A DNA stretch of 64,000 bases from Parvibaculaceae bacterium Mf 1.05b.01 (GCA_000509225.1 BAOK01000001.1:2074245-2138244), one strand, 5' to 3'; shown: positions 1-10,534, numbered from the stretch's first letter. Program-made: numbers and translations. The notes: generated by a model not told the origin, from the sequence alone.

Positions 1-119
1 TGAGACAGGCGCGGCCAGGATGCAGGCACATAAAGGCCGCCGTCTCGGGCAAGCCCGGTCAGCAATGCCTCTTCAAAATCAAGCTCGGGGGCCTGGCCCC
101 TGGTGCTCACATATTTCAC
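1..119 (-). CDS. thrC: Threonine synthase, N-terminal fragment (runs off the window)
   Basis: Reading the complement from a GTG at 119 gives 39 codons whose product begins MKYVSTRGQAPELDF and continues through GLARDGGLYVP, the characteristic N-terminus of bacterial threonine synthase (O-phosphohomoserine to threonine, PLP enzyme). A good AGGAG ribosome binding site lies 7 bases before the GTG. The catalytic domain with the PLP lysine is outside the window. It lies 54 bases downstream of the SURF1 gene on the same strand, a common alphaproteobacterial order after the cox operon, so it is probably read from the same transcript. GTG rather than ATG is chosen because no in-frame ATG exists nearby. 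Confidence 0.88.
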   Translation of the reverse strand, partial: MKYVSTRGQAPELDFEEALLTGLARDGGLYVPASWPRLS

Positions 120-173
120 GCCTGTCTCCTGAAATTCGGCCACACACTATCCGCGCCGACGCTGCGCCACAAG

Positions 174-899
174 TCACTCTATTGGGCGGCCCAATCTGCC
201 CTGAGACCGGTGAAAAACGAGGTAAATCACCACCAACACAAGCGCCAGCCCATACCATGTCAGGGCATAGTCCAGGTGATTGTTGACCAAGGTGACCTTT
301 GCAGCTCCTGGTTTAGGCCAAACCTCCTCTGGCACAACGCCTGCTTTCTCCAGATAGATGGGGAGATAACGGCCGCCGCCTGCCAGAGCGGCCATGGCAG
401 CAATGTCTCTTGTGAACCAGATATTGGCGGCAAGATCATTGGTCGCATCAAGCGCACCCGGTGTTTCCGGCACGCGGGCAATGGCCTCAAACGCCTCTCT
501 GCCGCCCCGCCTGTCATCCAGGGCCTCTTTCAGCGGCGATGGGACAAATCCCCTGTTCACAATGACCTTGCGACCATCCTCCAGGGTCAAAGGGCTAAAG
601 ATCAGGTAGCCAATTCCATAGGTCTCTGATGTGGCAAGCCAGTGGAATTCAGTGGCCTCATCAAACGTGCCAGACACACGGTACCGGCGAAACTCATCAT
701 CGACACCCGGATTGACGTCTTCTATGGCAATCGCCGGCGCATCCAAACGTGCCTCCATCTGCTCAACCAGTCCAAGCTTCCACTCCAATCTCTGTAGCTG
801 CCAGGTGCCAAGCCAAAGCAGAATCGGCAAGGACGCGATCAAAAAAAGAGTGGGCCAAAGGCTTGGGCGAAAATAGGAGTTGCTCTCAAGGAATTGCAT
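174..899 (-). CDS. SURF1 family cytochrome oxidase assembly protein
   Basis: The 241-residue protein has the SURF1 layout: a first membrane helix at about residues 14-33, a periplasmic domain, and a second helix at about 211-230. Family signatures are visible: LGTWQLQRLEWK at 30-41, VNRGFVP at 114-120 and NNHLDYALTWYG at 206-217. SURF1 (Shy1) assists insertion of heme a into subunit I of aa3-type oxidases. An in-frame reading extends upstream to 1079, but that part overlaps the DUF983 gene; ATG 899 leaves a 4-base gap after the DUF983 stop and begins right at the family N-terminus. It is near the end of the cox operon. Confidence 0.93.
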   Translation of the reverse strand: MQFLESNSYFRPSLWPTLFLIASLPILLWLGTWQLQRLEWKLGLVEQMEARLDAPAIAIEDVNPGVDDEFRRYRVSGTFDEATEFHWLATSETYGIGYLIFSPLTLEDGRKVIVNRGFVPSPLKEALDDRRGGREAFEAIARVPETPGALDATNDLAANIWFTRDIAAMAALAGGGRYLPIYLEKAGVVPEEVWPKPGAAKVTLVNNHLDYALTWYGLALVLVVIYLVFHRSQGRLGRPIE

Positions 900-903
900 G
901 TAC

Positions 904-1278
904 CTAATCCTCCCGCCGACCTTCACGGGCCTTGTGTCGAAACATTTGGGCCACGAGCCAGGCTTTGAGTATAGGAAGCAAGACGAGTGGCAGCGCGACC
1001 GACAGGGGCAACCACAAAATTGCATGCACCCAATAGTCTGGACGGAAGGCCACTTCGACATAGAGCACCAGCCCCACAATTACGAAGCCGGTGATCATGA
1101 TGATGAAAACTGCTGGACCATCGCCGGAATCAAACTCAGAAAAGTCCAGGTCGCATCGATCACACTTATCGGCAATCGTCAGAAAGCTCTTATAGAGCCT
1201 GCCCTCCCCACAGCGCGGACAGCGGCGTTTGAGACCCAAGCTGATCGATGATTGCTGTTGAAAACTGCTGTCATCCAT
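904..1278 (-). CDS. DUF983 family membrane protein with two CxxC knuckles
   Basis: The 124-residue protein carries two CxxC pairs near the N-terminus (CPRC at 20-23, CDRC at 39-42), which probably form a small zinc ribbon, followed by two membrane helices at about 56-76 and 86-106. This is the DUF983 pattern; the family sits in alphaproteobacterial cox operons, but its function is not established. I chose ATG 1278, which has GGAAAG 10 bases upstream; ATG 1287 or an even earlier start at 1353 is possible. It lies between ctaE and SURF1 on the same strand. Confidence 0.85.
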   Translation of the reverse strand: MDDSSFQQQSSISLGLKRRCPRCGEGRLYKSFLTIADKCDRCDLDFSEFDSGDGPAVFIIMITGFVIVGLVLYVEVAFRPDYWVHAILWLPLSVALPLVLLPILKAWLVAQMFRHKAREGRRED

Positions 1279-1404
1279 TCCGAGCATTCTTTCCGTATTG
1301 CCTGAGGGCATAGATGGCGAGTCCAAAATTGAAGAGGGCGGCCAACCGCTCACACGGTGCCGCCCCCCAAGATGATTTTCTGTGTCCCTGATCAGGATTG
1401 CTGA

Positions 1405-2235
1405 TCAGTGTGCTGGACCCGCGCCCCAGACGTAGATTGAGACAAACAGGAACAACCAGACCACGTCAACAAAGTGCCAGTACCAGGCAGCTGCTTCGAA
1501 GCCAAAGTGGTGCTTCTCAGTGAAGTGACCGCTATAGGCGCGTCCAAGACATACAGCCAGGAAGATGGTTCCGATGATCACGTGGAAGCCATGGAATCCA
1601 GTCGCCATGAAGAAGGTTGCACCATAAATGCTTCCGGAGAAGCCGAAGGCCGCATGGGAATACTCATAGGCCTGGAGAGCGGTAAAGATCATTCCCAGGA
1701 TTACCGTGAGCCAGAGGCCTTGCTTCAGACCTTTGCGGTCGCCGTGCTGCAGCGCATGGTGCGCCCAGGTGGCCGTCGTGCCAGAAGTGAGCAGGATCAC
1801 GGTGTTGATGAATGGCAGGTGCCAGGGATCAAAGGTCTCGATACCCACTGGCGGCCAAACACCACCGGTTGCTTCCGTGCGCTGGAACATAATGTCATTG
1901 CCCGGAAACAAGCTCGCATCAAAGTAAGCCCAGAACCATGCGACGAAGAACATCACTTCAGACGCGATGAACATGATCATGCCATAGCGCAGGTGCAGTT
2001 GAACCACCGGTGTGTGGTCGCCACCCTCTGCCTCAATGATGACGTCACGCCACCAGCCGGCCATGGTGTAAGCGATGCCAACAAACCCAGCGATCATGAT
2101 CCAAGGGGTCATCTCGCCGTGCATCCAGAAGATCGCGCCAACCGCAGTGATGAAAACTGCAATCGAACCGATGACCGGCCACGGGCTTGGGTCTACCAAA
2201 TGGTAGTCATGTTGTGGTGCGTGGGCGTCTGCCAT
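1405..2235 (-). CDS. ctaE: Cytochrome c oxidase subunit III
   Basis: The 276-residue protein has seven hydrophobic segments and subunit III signatures, including [17 protein letters not shown] in the third helix, with the conserved membrane glutamate, and the C-terminal [14 protein letters not shown]. Subunit III stabilises the catalytic core and supports proton uptake in the inner membrane. Length matches the family. GATGAGGGGAC before ATG 2235 supplies a ribosome binding site. It follows ctaG by 57 bases in the cox operon. Confidence 0.97.
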   Translation of the reverse strand: MADAHAPQHDYHLVDPSPWPVIGSIAVFITAVGAIFWMHGEMTPWIMIAGFVGIAYTMAGWWRDVIIEAEGGDHTPVVQLHLRYGMIMFIASEVMFFVAWFWAYFDASLFPGNDIMFQRTEATGGVWPPVGIETFDPWHLPFINTVILLTSGTTATWAHHALQHGDRKGLKQGLWLTVILGMIFTALQAYEYSHAAFGFSGSIYGATFFMATGFHGFHVIIGTIFLAVCLGRAYSGHFTEKHHFGFEAAAWYWHFVDVVWLFLFVSIYVWGAGPAH

Positions 2236-2292
2236 GTCCCCTCATCCTCATTGTTTGAAAGACCCAGTTTTTTGATGGGGTCTCTCGATCGG

Positions 2293-2868
2293 TTAGTTCG
2301 CCGCGCTTGCGACGTCCCGTTTGGGATAAAATGTATAGGACAATGTGATTGTGGTCACATGATCCAAATTCTTGTCGTCTTCAATCTCAGGATCAACAAA
2401 ATATGTTACTGGCATGTCAACGGTTTCGCCGGGGCGCAGGACCTGCTCGGTAAAGCAAAAGCAGTCAATTTTGTTGAAATAGTAGCCCGCTGATTGGGGC
2501 GTCACATTATAGGTCGCCGTACCAACCAGGGTTTCGTCAGAAAGATTGCGTGCCTGATAGAAGGCAAGGCCGGACTCGCCAACTTTGATCTCCTGACTCA
2601 GTTCGACCGGCTTGAATTCCCAGGCAAGACCACGATTGATGTTGCTGTCAAAGCGGATGGTCATGGTGCGATCGATCGCCGCAACGGGCGCAACATCTGC
2701 TGTGTTCGTTGTGCCGCCATATCCCGTAACCCGACAGAATAGATCGTAAAGCGGTACTGCCGCATAGGCCATGCCGACCATGCCCACAACCAGCGCGGAG
2801 AGCAGGAGTGCTACTTTCCGGTGCTGACGCTGCTGCGTCTCGATTGTGTCTGCGGTCGCAAGGCTCAT
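2293..2868 (-). CDS. ctaG: Cytochrome c oxidase assembly copper chaperone CtaG/Cox11
   Basis: The 191-residue protein has one N-terminal membrane anchor (about 18-38), a conserved LFCRVTGYGG segment containing Cys45, and the copper-binding pair Cys136/Cys138 in DCFCFTEQ, as in Cox11. The domain after the helix faces the periplasm and delivers copper to the CuB site of subunit I. The ATG is preceded by GAGGAAG. It lies 12 bases downstream of the small CoxF-like gene and upstream of ctaE. Confidence 0.96.
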   Translation of the reverse strand: MSLATADTIETQQRQHRKVALLLSALVVGMVGMAYAAVPLYDLFCRVTGYGGTTNTADVAPVAAIDRTMTIRFDSNINRGLAWEFKPVELSQEIKVGESGLAFYQARNLSDETLVGTATYNVTPQSAGYYFNKIDCFCFTEQVLRPGETVDMPVTYFVDPEIEDDKNLDHVTTITLSYTFYPKRDVASAAN

Positions 2869-2880
2869 TCGATCACTTCC

Positions 2881-3069
2881 TCACATTGAGCGGTCAAGGA
2901 CGTTGGCGCCAAGCTTCACCAAGGTCACTGCAAAAACGAGCGCCATAAATCCCAACAGCGCCCAAGCCATTGCTTTAGCGCGCGCGCGTCGCTGCTTCAG
3001 CATGTCTTCCGACCAAACTGGTGTTTCAATCTCGTGGCGTGATTTTTCGTCCATATGAGCAAGAGCCAT
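2881..3069 (-). CDS. Small single-helix protein, CoxF-like, in the cox operon
   Basis: This 62-residue product has a charged N-terminal half (KQRRARAK) followed by one membrane helix at about 34-54. Small single-helix proteins at exactly this place between ctaB and ctaG are known in alphaproteobacterial cox operons as CoxF; their role is not well defined. It starts 3 bases after the ctaB stop and ends 12 bases before ctaG, so it is probably translationally coupled. No clear Shine-Dalgarno precedes either ATG 3069 or ATG 3054. The assignment rests mainly on position and topology. Confidence 0.8.
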   Translation of the reverse strand: MALAHMDEKSRHEIETPVWSEDMLKQRRARAKAMAWALLGFMALVFAVTLVKLGANVLDRSM

Positions 3070-3072
3070 TGG

Positions 3073-4023
3073 TTAGATCACCGGCAGATAAAGGCCTGGC
3101 ACGCGTTCAACCAGGAACAGTGCGAAGATCAGGAAGAGATAGAAAATTGAGAACAGGAAAAGGCGTTTTGCGCGCGCGTCGCTATCAGGTTCGTCCCCGC
3201 GCTTGCCTGCCTGCCAAATCTGCCAGGCGAGTGCCAAGAAAACTGCGCCAGCAGACGCTGTTACCGCGCCATAGATCGCGCCAGCGAAGCCAAGAGCCAC
3301 CGGCAGCAATGTCAGCGGCACCAAAAGCGCTGAATAGATGAGAATCTGCTTACGTGTCTCATGCTTGCCCGCGACAACAGGCAGCATCGGAACACCAACG
3401 CTCGCATAATCGCCCTTGCGATAAAGGGCCAGCGCCCAGAAATGTGGCGGTGTCCACATGAAGATAATGAGAAACAGGATAATTGATTCCCATGATACGG
3501 AACCTGTAACTGCAGCCCATCCGATCATAGGAGGGAATGCCCCAGCCGCGCCACCAATCACGATGTTCTGAGGCGTCCGCCGCTTCAGCCACATTGTGTA
3601 GACAAACAAGTAGAACCCGATCGTAATTGCCAGCAAGGCAGCGGCCACGTAGTTCACAAAGAGACCCATTGCAACCACAGAGACGACGGAGAGCGTCGCC
3701 CCAAAACCAAGCGCTTCACCGGCCGTCACCCGTCCCTGGGGGATCGGGCGTTCTGCGGTCCGCATCATTCGAGCGTCAATGTCGGCGTCGTACCACATGT
3801 TCAGTGCCCCGGAGGCACCTGCCCCAACAGCAATGCAAAGCAGGGCTGCGAATGCGATCACAGGGTGCAGCGTACCCGGAGCTACAGCAATGCCGACAAA
3901 CCCCGTGAACACGACAAGTGACATCACCCGTGGTTTCAGAAGCGCAAAAAAATCGCCGGCTGTGCCAACTTCCTGGCGACTAGCACCTGCGTTTTCTGCT
4001 GTTTCTATGGCTACGTCAGACAT
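3073..4023 (-). CDS. ctaB: Protoheme IX farnesyltransferase (heme O synthase)
   Basis: The 316-residue multi-helix UbiA-superfamily prenyltransferase converts heme B to heme O, the precursor of heme A for the oxidase coded in the same operon. The first aspartate motif is NMWYDADID (N75, D79, D83) followed by [12 protein letters not shown]; a second YAS region contains [12 protein letters not shown]. About eight to nine hydrophobic segments follow the [14 protein letters not shown] start of the domain. ATG 4023 gives the usual family length; ATG 4032 and 4080 also lie in frame and none has a strong ribosome binding site. The gene follows ctaD closely. Confidence 0.95.
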   Translation of the reverse strand: MSDVAIETAENAGASRQEVGTAGDFFALLKPRVMSLVVFTGFVGIAVAPGTLHPVIAFAALLCIAVGAGASGALNMWYDADIDARMMRTAERPIPQGRVTAGEALGFGATLSVVSVVAMGLFVNYVAAALLAITIGFYLFVYTMWLKRRTPQNIVIGGAAGAFPPMIGWAAVTGSVSWESIILFLIIFMWTPPHFWALALYRKGDYASVGVPMLPVVAGKHETRKQILIYSALLVPLTLLPVALGFAGAIYGAVTASAGAVFLALAWQIWQAGKRGDEPDSDARAKRLFLFSIFYLFLIFALFLVERVPGLYLPVI

Positions 4024-4087
4024 ATGGACCATTTGTGCAAAATGAGGAGCTGGCACTTGGAGACCCACGCGCCAGCCCATACAGAGT

Positions 4088-5722
<1,635 letters not shown>

Positions 5723-5750
5723 TCAAAAATCAAATGCGGTTCCCGGCGCG

Positions 5751-6593
5751 TTAGCGCTGAGCGTCCGCCACATCATAGGCAGACGGAGCCGCCGCATATT
5801 CTTCTTTGGCCCAGAGGATCCATTCGTCGAATTCCTCCTGGGTCACAACTTTAACTGTGATCGGCATATAGGCATGCCGGATCCCACACAGCTCAGAACA
5901 TTGACCATAATAGGTGCCAACTTCCGTTGCGCGGAACCATGTCTCATTCAGACGACCTGGAACGGCGTCCATTTTCACGCCAAACGATGGGATTGCCCAA
6001 GCGTGGATCACATCTTCCGATGTGATTTGCAGACGCACGGTCGCGTTCACCGGCACGACAACTTCTGTGTCGGTCGCAAGCAGACGCGGTTGGCCTTCTG
6101 CCAATTCATCGTCTTCCAGCATCAGCGCTTCAAAGAAGAGACCGTCATGGTCTGGATATTCGTAGCCCCAGTACCATTGGTAACCGATCGCCTTAATCGT
6201 CAGGTCCGCTTCGGGCACTTCCATCTGCTTATAAAGAAGGCGGAAGGACGGTACAGCGACCACGATCAGGATCAGGATTGGCACGACGGTCCACAATACT
6301 TCGATCAGTGTGTTGTGGGTTGTCTTTGACGGCTCCGGGTTCTTCTTCGCGTTAAAGCGCACCATGATGATGATGAGCAATGCCAACACAAAGAGCGAGA
6401 TCACTGTGATCAGGACCAGCAGGAAATTATCGAACCAGACCAGATCGTCCATTACAGGACTTCTGGAATCCTGGAACCCAAGGGCCCAATCGGTCGGCTG
6501 ACCCGCCGCGGCAAATGCCATATCTGCCGATCCAGTTACGATCCCCGCAACCAGAGCCACGACTGTCGCCGCCAAAAGTGTCGTCACGCGCAT
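5751..6593 (-). CDS. ctaC: Cytochrome c oxidase subunit II with CuA site
   Basis: The 280-residue protein begins with a cleavable signal peptide (about 1-29), then two membrane helices (about 56-79 and 97-118) and a periplasmic cupredoxin domain. The aromatic patch YQWYWGYEYP and the CuA ligands His197, Cys232, Cys236, His240 and Met243 are intact. It accepts electrons from cytochrome c. There is no C-terminal heme c motif, so it is not a caa3 type. It is the first gene of the operon; GAGG lies 7-10 bases before the ATG. Confidence 0.97.
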   Translation of the reverse strand: MRVTTLLAATVVALVAGIVTGSADMAFAAAGQPTDWALGFQDSRSPVMDDLVWFDNFLLVLITVISLFVLALLIIIMVRFNAKKNPEPSKTTHNTLIEVLWTVVPILILIVVAVPSFRLLYKQMEVPEADLTIKAIGYQWYWGYEYPDHDGLFFEALMLEDDELAEGQPRLLATDTEVVVPVNATVRLQITSEDVIHAWAIPSFGVKMDAVPGRLNETWFRATEVGTYYGQCSELCGIRHAYMPITVKVVTQEEFDEWILWAKEEYAAAPSAYDVADAQR

Positions 6594-7068
6594 TTCTGTG
6601 CCTCGCTCTTCACATCAAATTCTGATGGCGCCAATTTTGTGTGCTTTGTCACAACCGGCTGCCCCCTCCACAAACTGGCTCCTGGAATTTTGTCCAATCG
6701 TCCACTTCGCGGTCAATCTCTCGCGTCAAAAACCACAATCAGCCGCAGGTCGCAAGCGGTCGAATGAGAAAAAAAGAGGAAATCCGCCCCTTAACGGTTC
6801 CAGGCTGACGCCCCTACACCAAAGCGGGTCTTCCCCTCGCCTCATTCAACGGACGCAGATCCGCTGGGCCGCATTTGGCTCCTGAGTCGCTTGTGAGTAT
6901 AGACCGCCCTTGTGCCCATGTGACAGAGGGGGTGCCTCACGCGACTTTTTGCCACGCTTTTGACCTGCTCATATCAATGCACCTCGAGGATTCCTGTGAA
7001 ACTGCGGATCAGAAGGTGTCGAAACAGCCAAATCAGCCTAGAATGGCCTGAAATCAGGGAGGTCGGCG
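6594..7068. promoter_or_regulatory. 475-base divergent intergenic region upstream of ctaC and the 7069 gene
   Basis: No convincing gene is present here. The region separates the minus-strand cox operon from a plus-strand gene and should hold both promoters. On the minus strand TTGACC (complement of 6711-6716) could act as a -35 element, but the matching -10 is weak. A dyad resembling a CRP/FNR-family site is at 6637-6654. A 24-codon frame starting at 6977 lacks a ribosome binding site and was not accepted. Confidence 0.5.
6637..6654. promoter_or_regulatory. CRP/FNR-family-like dyad upstream of ctaC
   Basis: TTGTG, eight bases, CACAA forms an 18-base inverted repeat, with the right half TCACA matching the classic CRP half-site. 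It lies 44 bases before the ctaC start codon, in the probable leader or promoter. The regulator is unknown and chance occurrence is possible. Confidence 0.35.
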
Positions 7069-7485
7069 ATGCGCGATGAAGCGCTTATCCATTTTCACTA
7101 CGGACGGCATATTTCGTCGGGCGTGCATTTGCACGCCAATGGCGGAGCGGCGCCTGAGCTGATCAGCGAAGCCGCCCCCTATCTCGACCCCAAAGCGCCC
7201 GGACGCTGCGTCGTGGGTTTCTGTGCGGCGCACCCGTCAGCAGTTGATGACGTCACAAATGCCCCTTCTGCGGGTTGGGAAACCTGGACATTCCGCGAAT
7301 GGGATGACTGGTTTGGCCGGATCAACGGCGTTTTTCTGGTGGATTTGGCTCAACTTCAGGTGACTCAGTATCCCCTTTACAGCTGCAGCCCCCATATAGT
7401 GCGGTGTGACCTATCCAATCTGCCGGGGCGGCTTGTCCCCGTGGCGGACTGGCTGCCAAGCGAAGCGCCCCAACAGGACCGCTAA
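7069..7485 (+). CDS. Hypothetical protein, 138 residues
   Basis: I do not recognise this protein. It is preceded by a strong GGGAGG ribosome binding site 7 bases before the ATG and has a balanced, soluble composition with several His, Trp and Cys residues (for example HFHYGRHISSGVHLHANGG near the start and YSCSPHIVRCDL near the end). There is no signal peptide or membrane helix. It is the first gene of a plus-strand run containing a VOC protein and tldD, and is divergent from ctaC. It is likely real on its start signal and composition; function is unknown. Confidence 0.6.
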   Translation: MRDEALIHFHYGRHISSGVHLHANGGAAPELISEAAPYLDPKAPGRCVVGFCAAHPSAVDDVTNAPSAGWETWTFREWDDWFGRINGVFLVDLAQLQVTQYPLYSCSPHIVRCDLSNLPGRLVPVADWLPSEAPQQDR

Positions 7486-7596
7486 TCAAGACATAAATGT
7501 CGCGCGTCTTCTCGCTCATCAGGACATCGGGAGCGGCGGGCTCATACAATGATAGGGACGCTCAATATGTCCCGGTGTTTCAGAAAGGGCTTACAC

Positions 7597-7968
7597 GTGA
7601 TCGGATATGTGACGATTGGAACGAATGACTTTGACCGGGCGACCGACTTCTATGACCAACTTCTGGCGGTTGTTGGCATCTCGCGTCTTTGGCAACACGA
7701 ATCAATGGCAGCGTGGGGCCGGTCTCGAGATGAAATCGCCTTGTGCATCACCACCCCCCATGATGGCAATGACGCTACTGTCGGCAACGGCGTGATGGTC
7801 GCCCTCAGAATGGAAAACCGCGACCAGGTAGATGCCGTTCACGCTAAATGCGTTGAGTTAGGCGGAGCCGATGACGGCAAACCGGGACCGCGGGGCGATC
7901 ATGGGTTTTATGGTGGCTATTTCCGCGACTTGGACGGCAACAAATTAAATGCCTATCTTCCTGGGTAA
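7597..7968 (+). CDS. VOC (glyoxalase/bleomycin resistance) superfamily protein
   Basis: The product starts VIGYVTIGTNDFDRATDFYD, the usual first strand and helix of small VOC-fold proteins, and ends GGYFRDLDGNKLNAYLPG, the second metal-side motif. At 124 residues it is one VOC module pair. I chose the GTG at 7597 because AAAGGG lies 8 bases upstream and the family N-terminus starts there; an in-frame ATG at 7549 would add 16 poorly conserved residues. Substrate cannot be inferred: the family includes lyases, isomerases and dioxygenases. It lies upstream of tldD, gap 42 bases. Confidence 0.85.
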   Translation: MIGYVTIGTNDFDRATDFYDQLLAVVGISRLWQHESMAAWGRSRDEIALCITTPHDGNDATVGNGVMVALRMENRDQVDAVHAKCVELGGADDGKPGPRGDHGFYGGYFRDLDGNKLNAYLPG

Positions 7969-8010
7969 CATCAGGTCCTGCCCCCACACTCTGAGGAATA
8001 CCTAAATCCC

Positions 8011-9438
8011 ATGACATCATCTTCCGACGATCTTTTCTTTGAACCTGCTGGCCTTGACCGTTCCCGCGTGGAGCGCCTTGTGGACGACACGCTGGCGGAG
8101 GCAGACGATGGCGAGCTCTATCTTGAGTATCGGCTGTCTGAGGCGCTGGCCTTTGACGATGGGCGCCTGAAGACAGCGACCTATGACACGAACCAGGGCT
8201 TTGGCCTAAGGTGCGTGGCGGACGAAAGCACCGGCTATGCTCATTCGTCAGACATGTCAGAAGCCTCGCTGATGCGCGCATCAGACGCCGTACAGGCTGT
8301 GAAGTCCGGCCATTCCGGCACATTGGCGGATGGTCCAGCGCGCACAAACACGCAGCTTTATGGGGATGAAAACCCACTCGGGGACCAGACTTTCGAGCAA
8401 AAGGTCGAACTGCTTCAGGAAATCGATGCCTATGCACGGGCGAAAGACCCACGCGTGCGGCAGGTGACTGCCTCCATGGCAGGTGAATGGCAGGCAGTGG
8501 AGATCATCCGCGCTGGCGGACAGGTGGTGCGCGACATTCGTCCTCTTGTGCGTGTGAATGTGTCCGTGGTTGTCGGCGAAGGCGACCGGCAGGAAAGCGG
8601 CTCCTATGGTGTCGGCGGTCGCGAAGGCTATAGCGCCTGGATCAGCCCGGATCAGTGGCAGGGACAGGTGGACGAAGCGTTGCGCCAAGCGCTTGTGAAC
8701 CTCGACAGCGTTCCGGCCCCGGCAGGTGAAATGGAAGTCGTGCTGGGCAATGGCTGGCCGGGTATTTTACTGCATGAAGCCATTGGCCACGGGCTTGAAG
8801 GGGATTTCAACCGCAAGAAGACGAGTGCGTTTGCGGGGTTACTGGGAGAACGGGTCGCCTCACCCGGCGTGACCGTAGTGGATGACGGCACGATTGCCAA
8901 ACGCCGTGGCTCCCTCTCCGTGGATGACGAAGGCACGCCAACTTCCAACACCGTGCTCATCGAAGACGGTATTCTCAAAGGCTATATGCAGGACCGGATG
9001 AATGCGCGGCTCATGGGTATGGACCCGACGGGCAATGGACGGCGCGAGAGTTTTGCGCATCAGCCCATGCCGCGCATGACCAACACCTACATGCTGGATG
9101 GCGACAAAGACCCGGAAGAAATTCTGAAGAGTGTCAAAGACGGTCTTTATGCCGTGTCCTTCGGCGGCGGTCAGGTGGACATCACGTCCGGCAAATTCGT
9201 CTTCACGGTGACCGAAGCCTATATGATTGAGAATGGTAAAGTCGGCGCACCGGTGAAAGGCGCAACGCTTATCGGAAATGGTCCAGACGTGCTCACCAAG
9301 GTCTCCATGATCGGCAATGACATGAAACTTGATCCCGGCATCGGCACCTGCGGCAAAGCGGGCCAGGGCGTGCCGGTTGGCGTCGGCCAACCCACTTTGA
9401 AACTCAGTGGACTGACGGTTGGCGGGACGGCTGCTTAG
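8011..9438 (+). CDS. tldD: Metalloprotease TldD
   Basis: The 475-residue protein is the catalytic subunit of the TldD/TldE (PmbA) heterodimeric zinc protease, which processes modified peptides and degrades unfolded peptides in other bacteria. The active-site motif HEAIGH is at 255-260, followed by GLEGD; the C-terminal GTCGKAGQGVPVGVGQPT stretch is typical and supplies the metal-ligand cysteine. Length is normal. TldD is often next to the ctaC operon in alphaproteobacteria, and here it is only 1.4 kb away but divergent. Its partner PmbA is in the same window at 20822-22165. Confidence 0.96.
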   Translation: MTSSSDDLFFEPAGLDRSRVERLVDDTLAEADDGELYLEYRLSEALAFDDGRLKTATYDTNQGFGLRCVADESTGYAHSSDMSEASLMRASDAVQAVKSGHSGTLADGPARTNTQLYGDENPLGDQTFEQKVELLQEIDAYARAKDPRVRQVTASMAGEWQAVEIIRAGGQVVRDIRPLVRVNVSVVVGEGDRQESGSYGVGGREGYSAWISPDQWQGQVDEALRQALVNLDSVPAPAGEMEVVLGNGWPGILLHEAIGHGLEGDFNRKKTSAFAGLLGERVASPGVTVVDDGTIAKRRGSLSVDDEGTPTSNTVLIEDGILKGYMQDRMNARLMGMDPTGNGRRESFAHQPMPRMTNTYMLDGDKDPEEILKSVKDGLYAVSFGGGQVDITSGKFVFTVTEAYMIENGKVGAPVKGATLIGNGPDVLTKVSMIGNDMKLDPGIGTCGKAGQGVPVGVGQPTLKLSGLTVGGTAA

Positions 9439-9441
9439 CAG

Positions 9442-10035
9442 ATGAGTGTGTTTTCACCGCTATCCGATCATTTGGCCGTCCTAGCAGGAGAGAAGATTGC
9501 CCCGCTAGACTCTCGCGGCGGATGGCAGGAAACCGCTTTGGACGTTCGACAAATCCCTATTGAGCTGGATCTTTCTCCCAGCAAGATCGGACCTTGGGTG
9601 CTCCTGTGTGGGGGGCCTGCCTTTTTTCTTTTTGGGTTAATCGAGTTAATCAGCAGCGGCGACGCTCCTTGGTACTTGGCAGTGGGATTCTCCGCATTCG
9701 GTTCATTCGCAACCTACACGGGATACATAGCCGCGAATACATACGTCACTGCCTTGTTTGGCAACGAAAGCGTTCGAGTCAAATACCAATCGCCAAGAAA
9801 GATTGAAGAATGGACCGCGTTTTACAAACAATTTCACGGTCTTCAGCATCGTCGCCACAAGTTCAAACCCAATGGAAGTGGGAGCCGCAAATTCCATATT
9901 GTGGAACTTGTTCATTCAACTTCCTCACGCACTTTACCGATCTTCGTTACTGAAGGCGAATGGTTGTATGATGACTGGCTTGAACGCTACCAAGGTTTTT
10001 TTGGCTTGCCACTGCTAAGAAGTGATTTCGACTAG
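9442..10035 (+). CDS. Hypothetical two-helix membrane protein
   Basis: The 197-residue product has two hydrophobic segments (about 52-70 and 77-105) followed by a soluble basic C-terminal half with KFKPNGSGSRKFHIVEL. I do not recognise the family. The ATG is 3 bases after the tldD stop, so it could be translated by coupling; I see no independent strong ribosome binding site. The coding region is clearly more AT-rich than its neighbours (runs of T around 9620-9640, many A/T-ending codons), which suggests later acquisition or relaxed selection. It ends 32 bases before the convergent DUF1801 gene. Confidence 0.7.
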   Translation: MSVFSPLSDHLAVLAGEKIAPLDSRGGWQETALDVRQIPIELDLSPSKIGPWVLLCGGPAFFLFGLIELISSGDAPWYLAVGFSAFGSFATYTGYIAANTYVTALFGNESVRVKYQSPRKIEEWTAFYKQFHGLQHRRHKFKPNGSGSRKFHIVELVHSTSSRTLPIFVTEGEWLYDDWLERYQGFFGLPLLRSDFD

Positions 10036-10067
10036 CGGTTAGTAGCCAATACAGCCCCTGGAATATC

Positions 10068-10484
10068 TCAACTGTAATTTTTCCGGATCCATTTCATGGA
10101 TTCACGCGCAAGTTTTTCCAGCACTTTCATGTCTATGTCTTCGAGCTTTTTCACATAGAGGCAGGACTTGCCGGTTTTGTATTTCCCGAGCTCTGCCATC
10201 AGGTCCTCATACGCGCTGAAGCCCTGCATGATGTAGACGGTGAGCGCCTGCTTACGAGGACTGACGCCTGTGACAAACCATGTACCACTGCGTCCGGATT
10301 CATAGGTGTAGTCATAGCTATCAAACCCGATAATGCTGGTGCCCCACATTTTCGGCGGGTGGCCGGTGACGCGCTCCAACATTTCCATCACCACGCGGGT
10401 GTCGGCCTTGCGCTTTTCGTCGGTCACTGTCTCAAGGAACGCTTCGACACTCCCGTCATTCTCTTTGGTTTTCAGTTCGGCCAT
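10068..10484 (-). CDS. DUF1801 domain protein
   Basis: The 138-residue protein matches the DUF1801 pattern: KRKADTRVVMEMLERVTG, then GFDSYDYTYESGRSG, TGVSPRKQALTVYIMQGF and a lysine-rich C-terminus ending KWIRKNYS. Members are small cytosolic proteins without assigned activity. ATG 10484 is favoured because AGAGGAAG lies 5-6 bases upstream; an earlier start at 10538 would run up against the preceding P-loop gene. It probably forms a two-gene unit with that gene. Confidence 0.85.
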   Translation of the reverse strand: MAELKTKENDGSVEAFLETVTDEKRKADTRVVMEMLERVTGHPPKMWGTSIIGFDSYDYTYESGRSGTWFVTGVSPRKQALTVYIMQGFSAYEDLMAELGKYKTGKSCLYVKKLEDIDMKVLEKLARESMKWIRKNYS

Positions 10485-10534
10485 AAGTTCTTCCTCTTCT
10501 GAAGAGGGAAGTGAAGAGGACCGCGGCAAAAAGG

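Noticed and set aside
1474-2493. 339-residue plus-strand open frame opposite ctaE and ctaG
   Set aside because: It is a shadow of two well-identified minus-strand genes; composition is unlike a protein and it crosses a gene boundary.
6977-7051. 24-codon frame in the ctaC upstream region
   Set aside because: No ribosome binding site and ordinary composition; likely chance.
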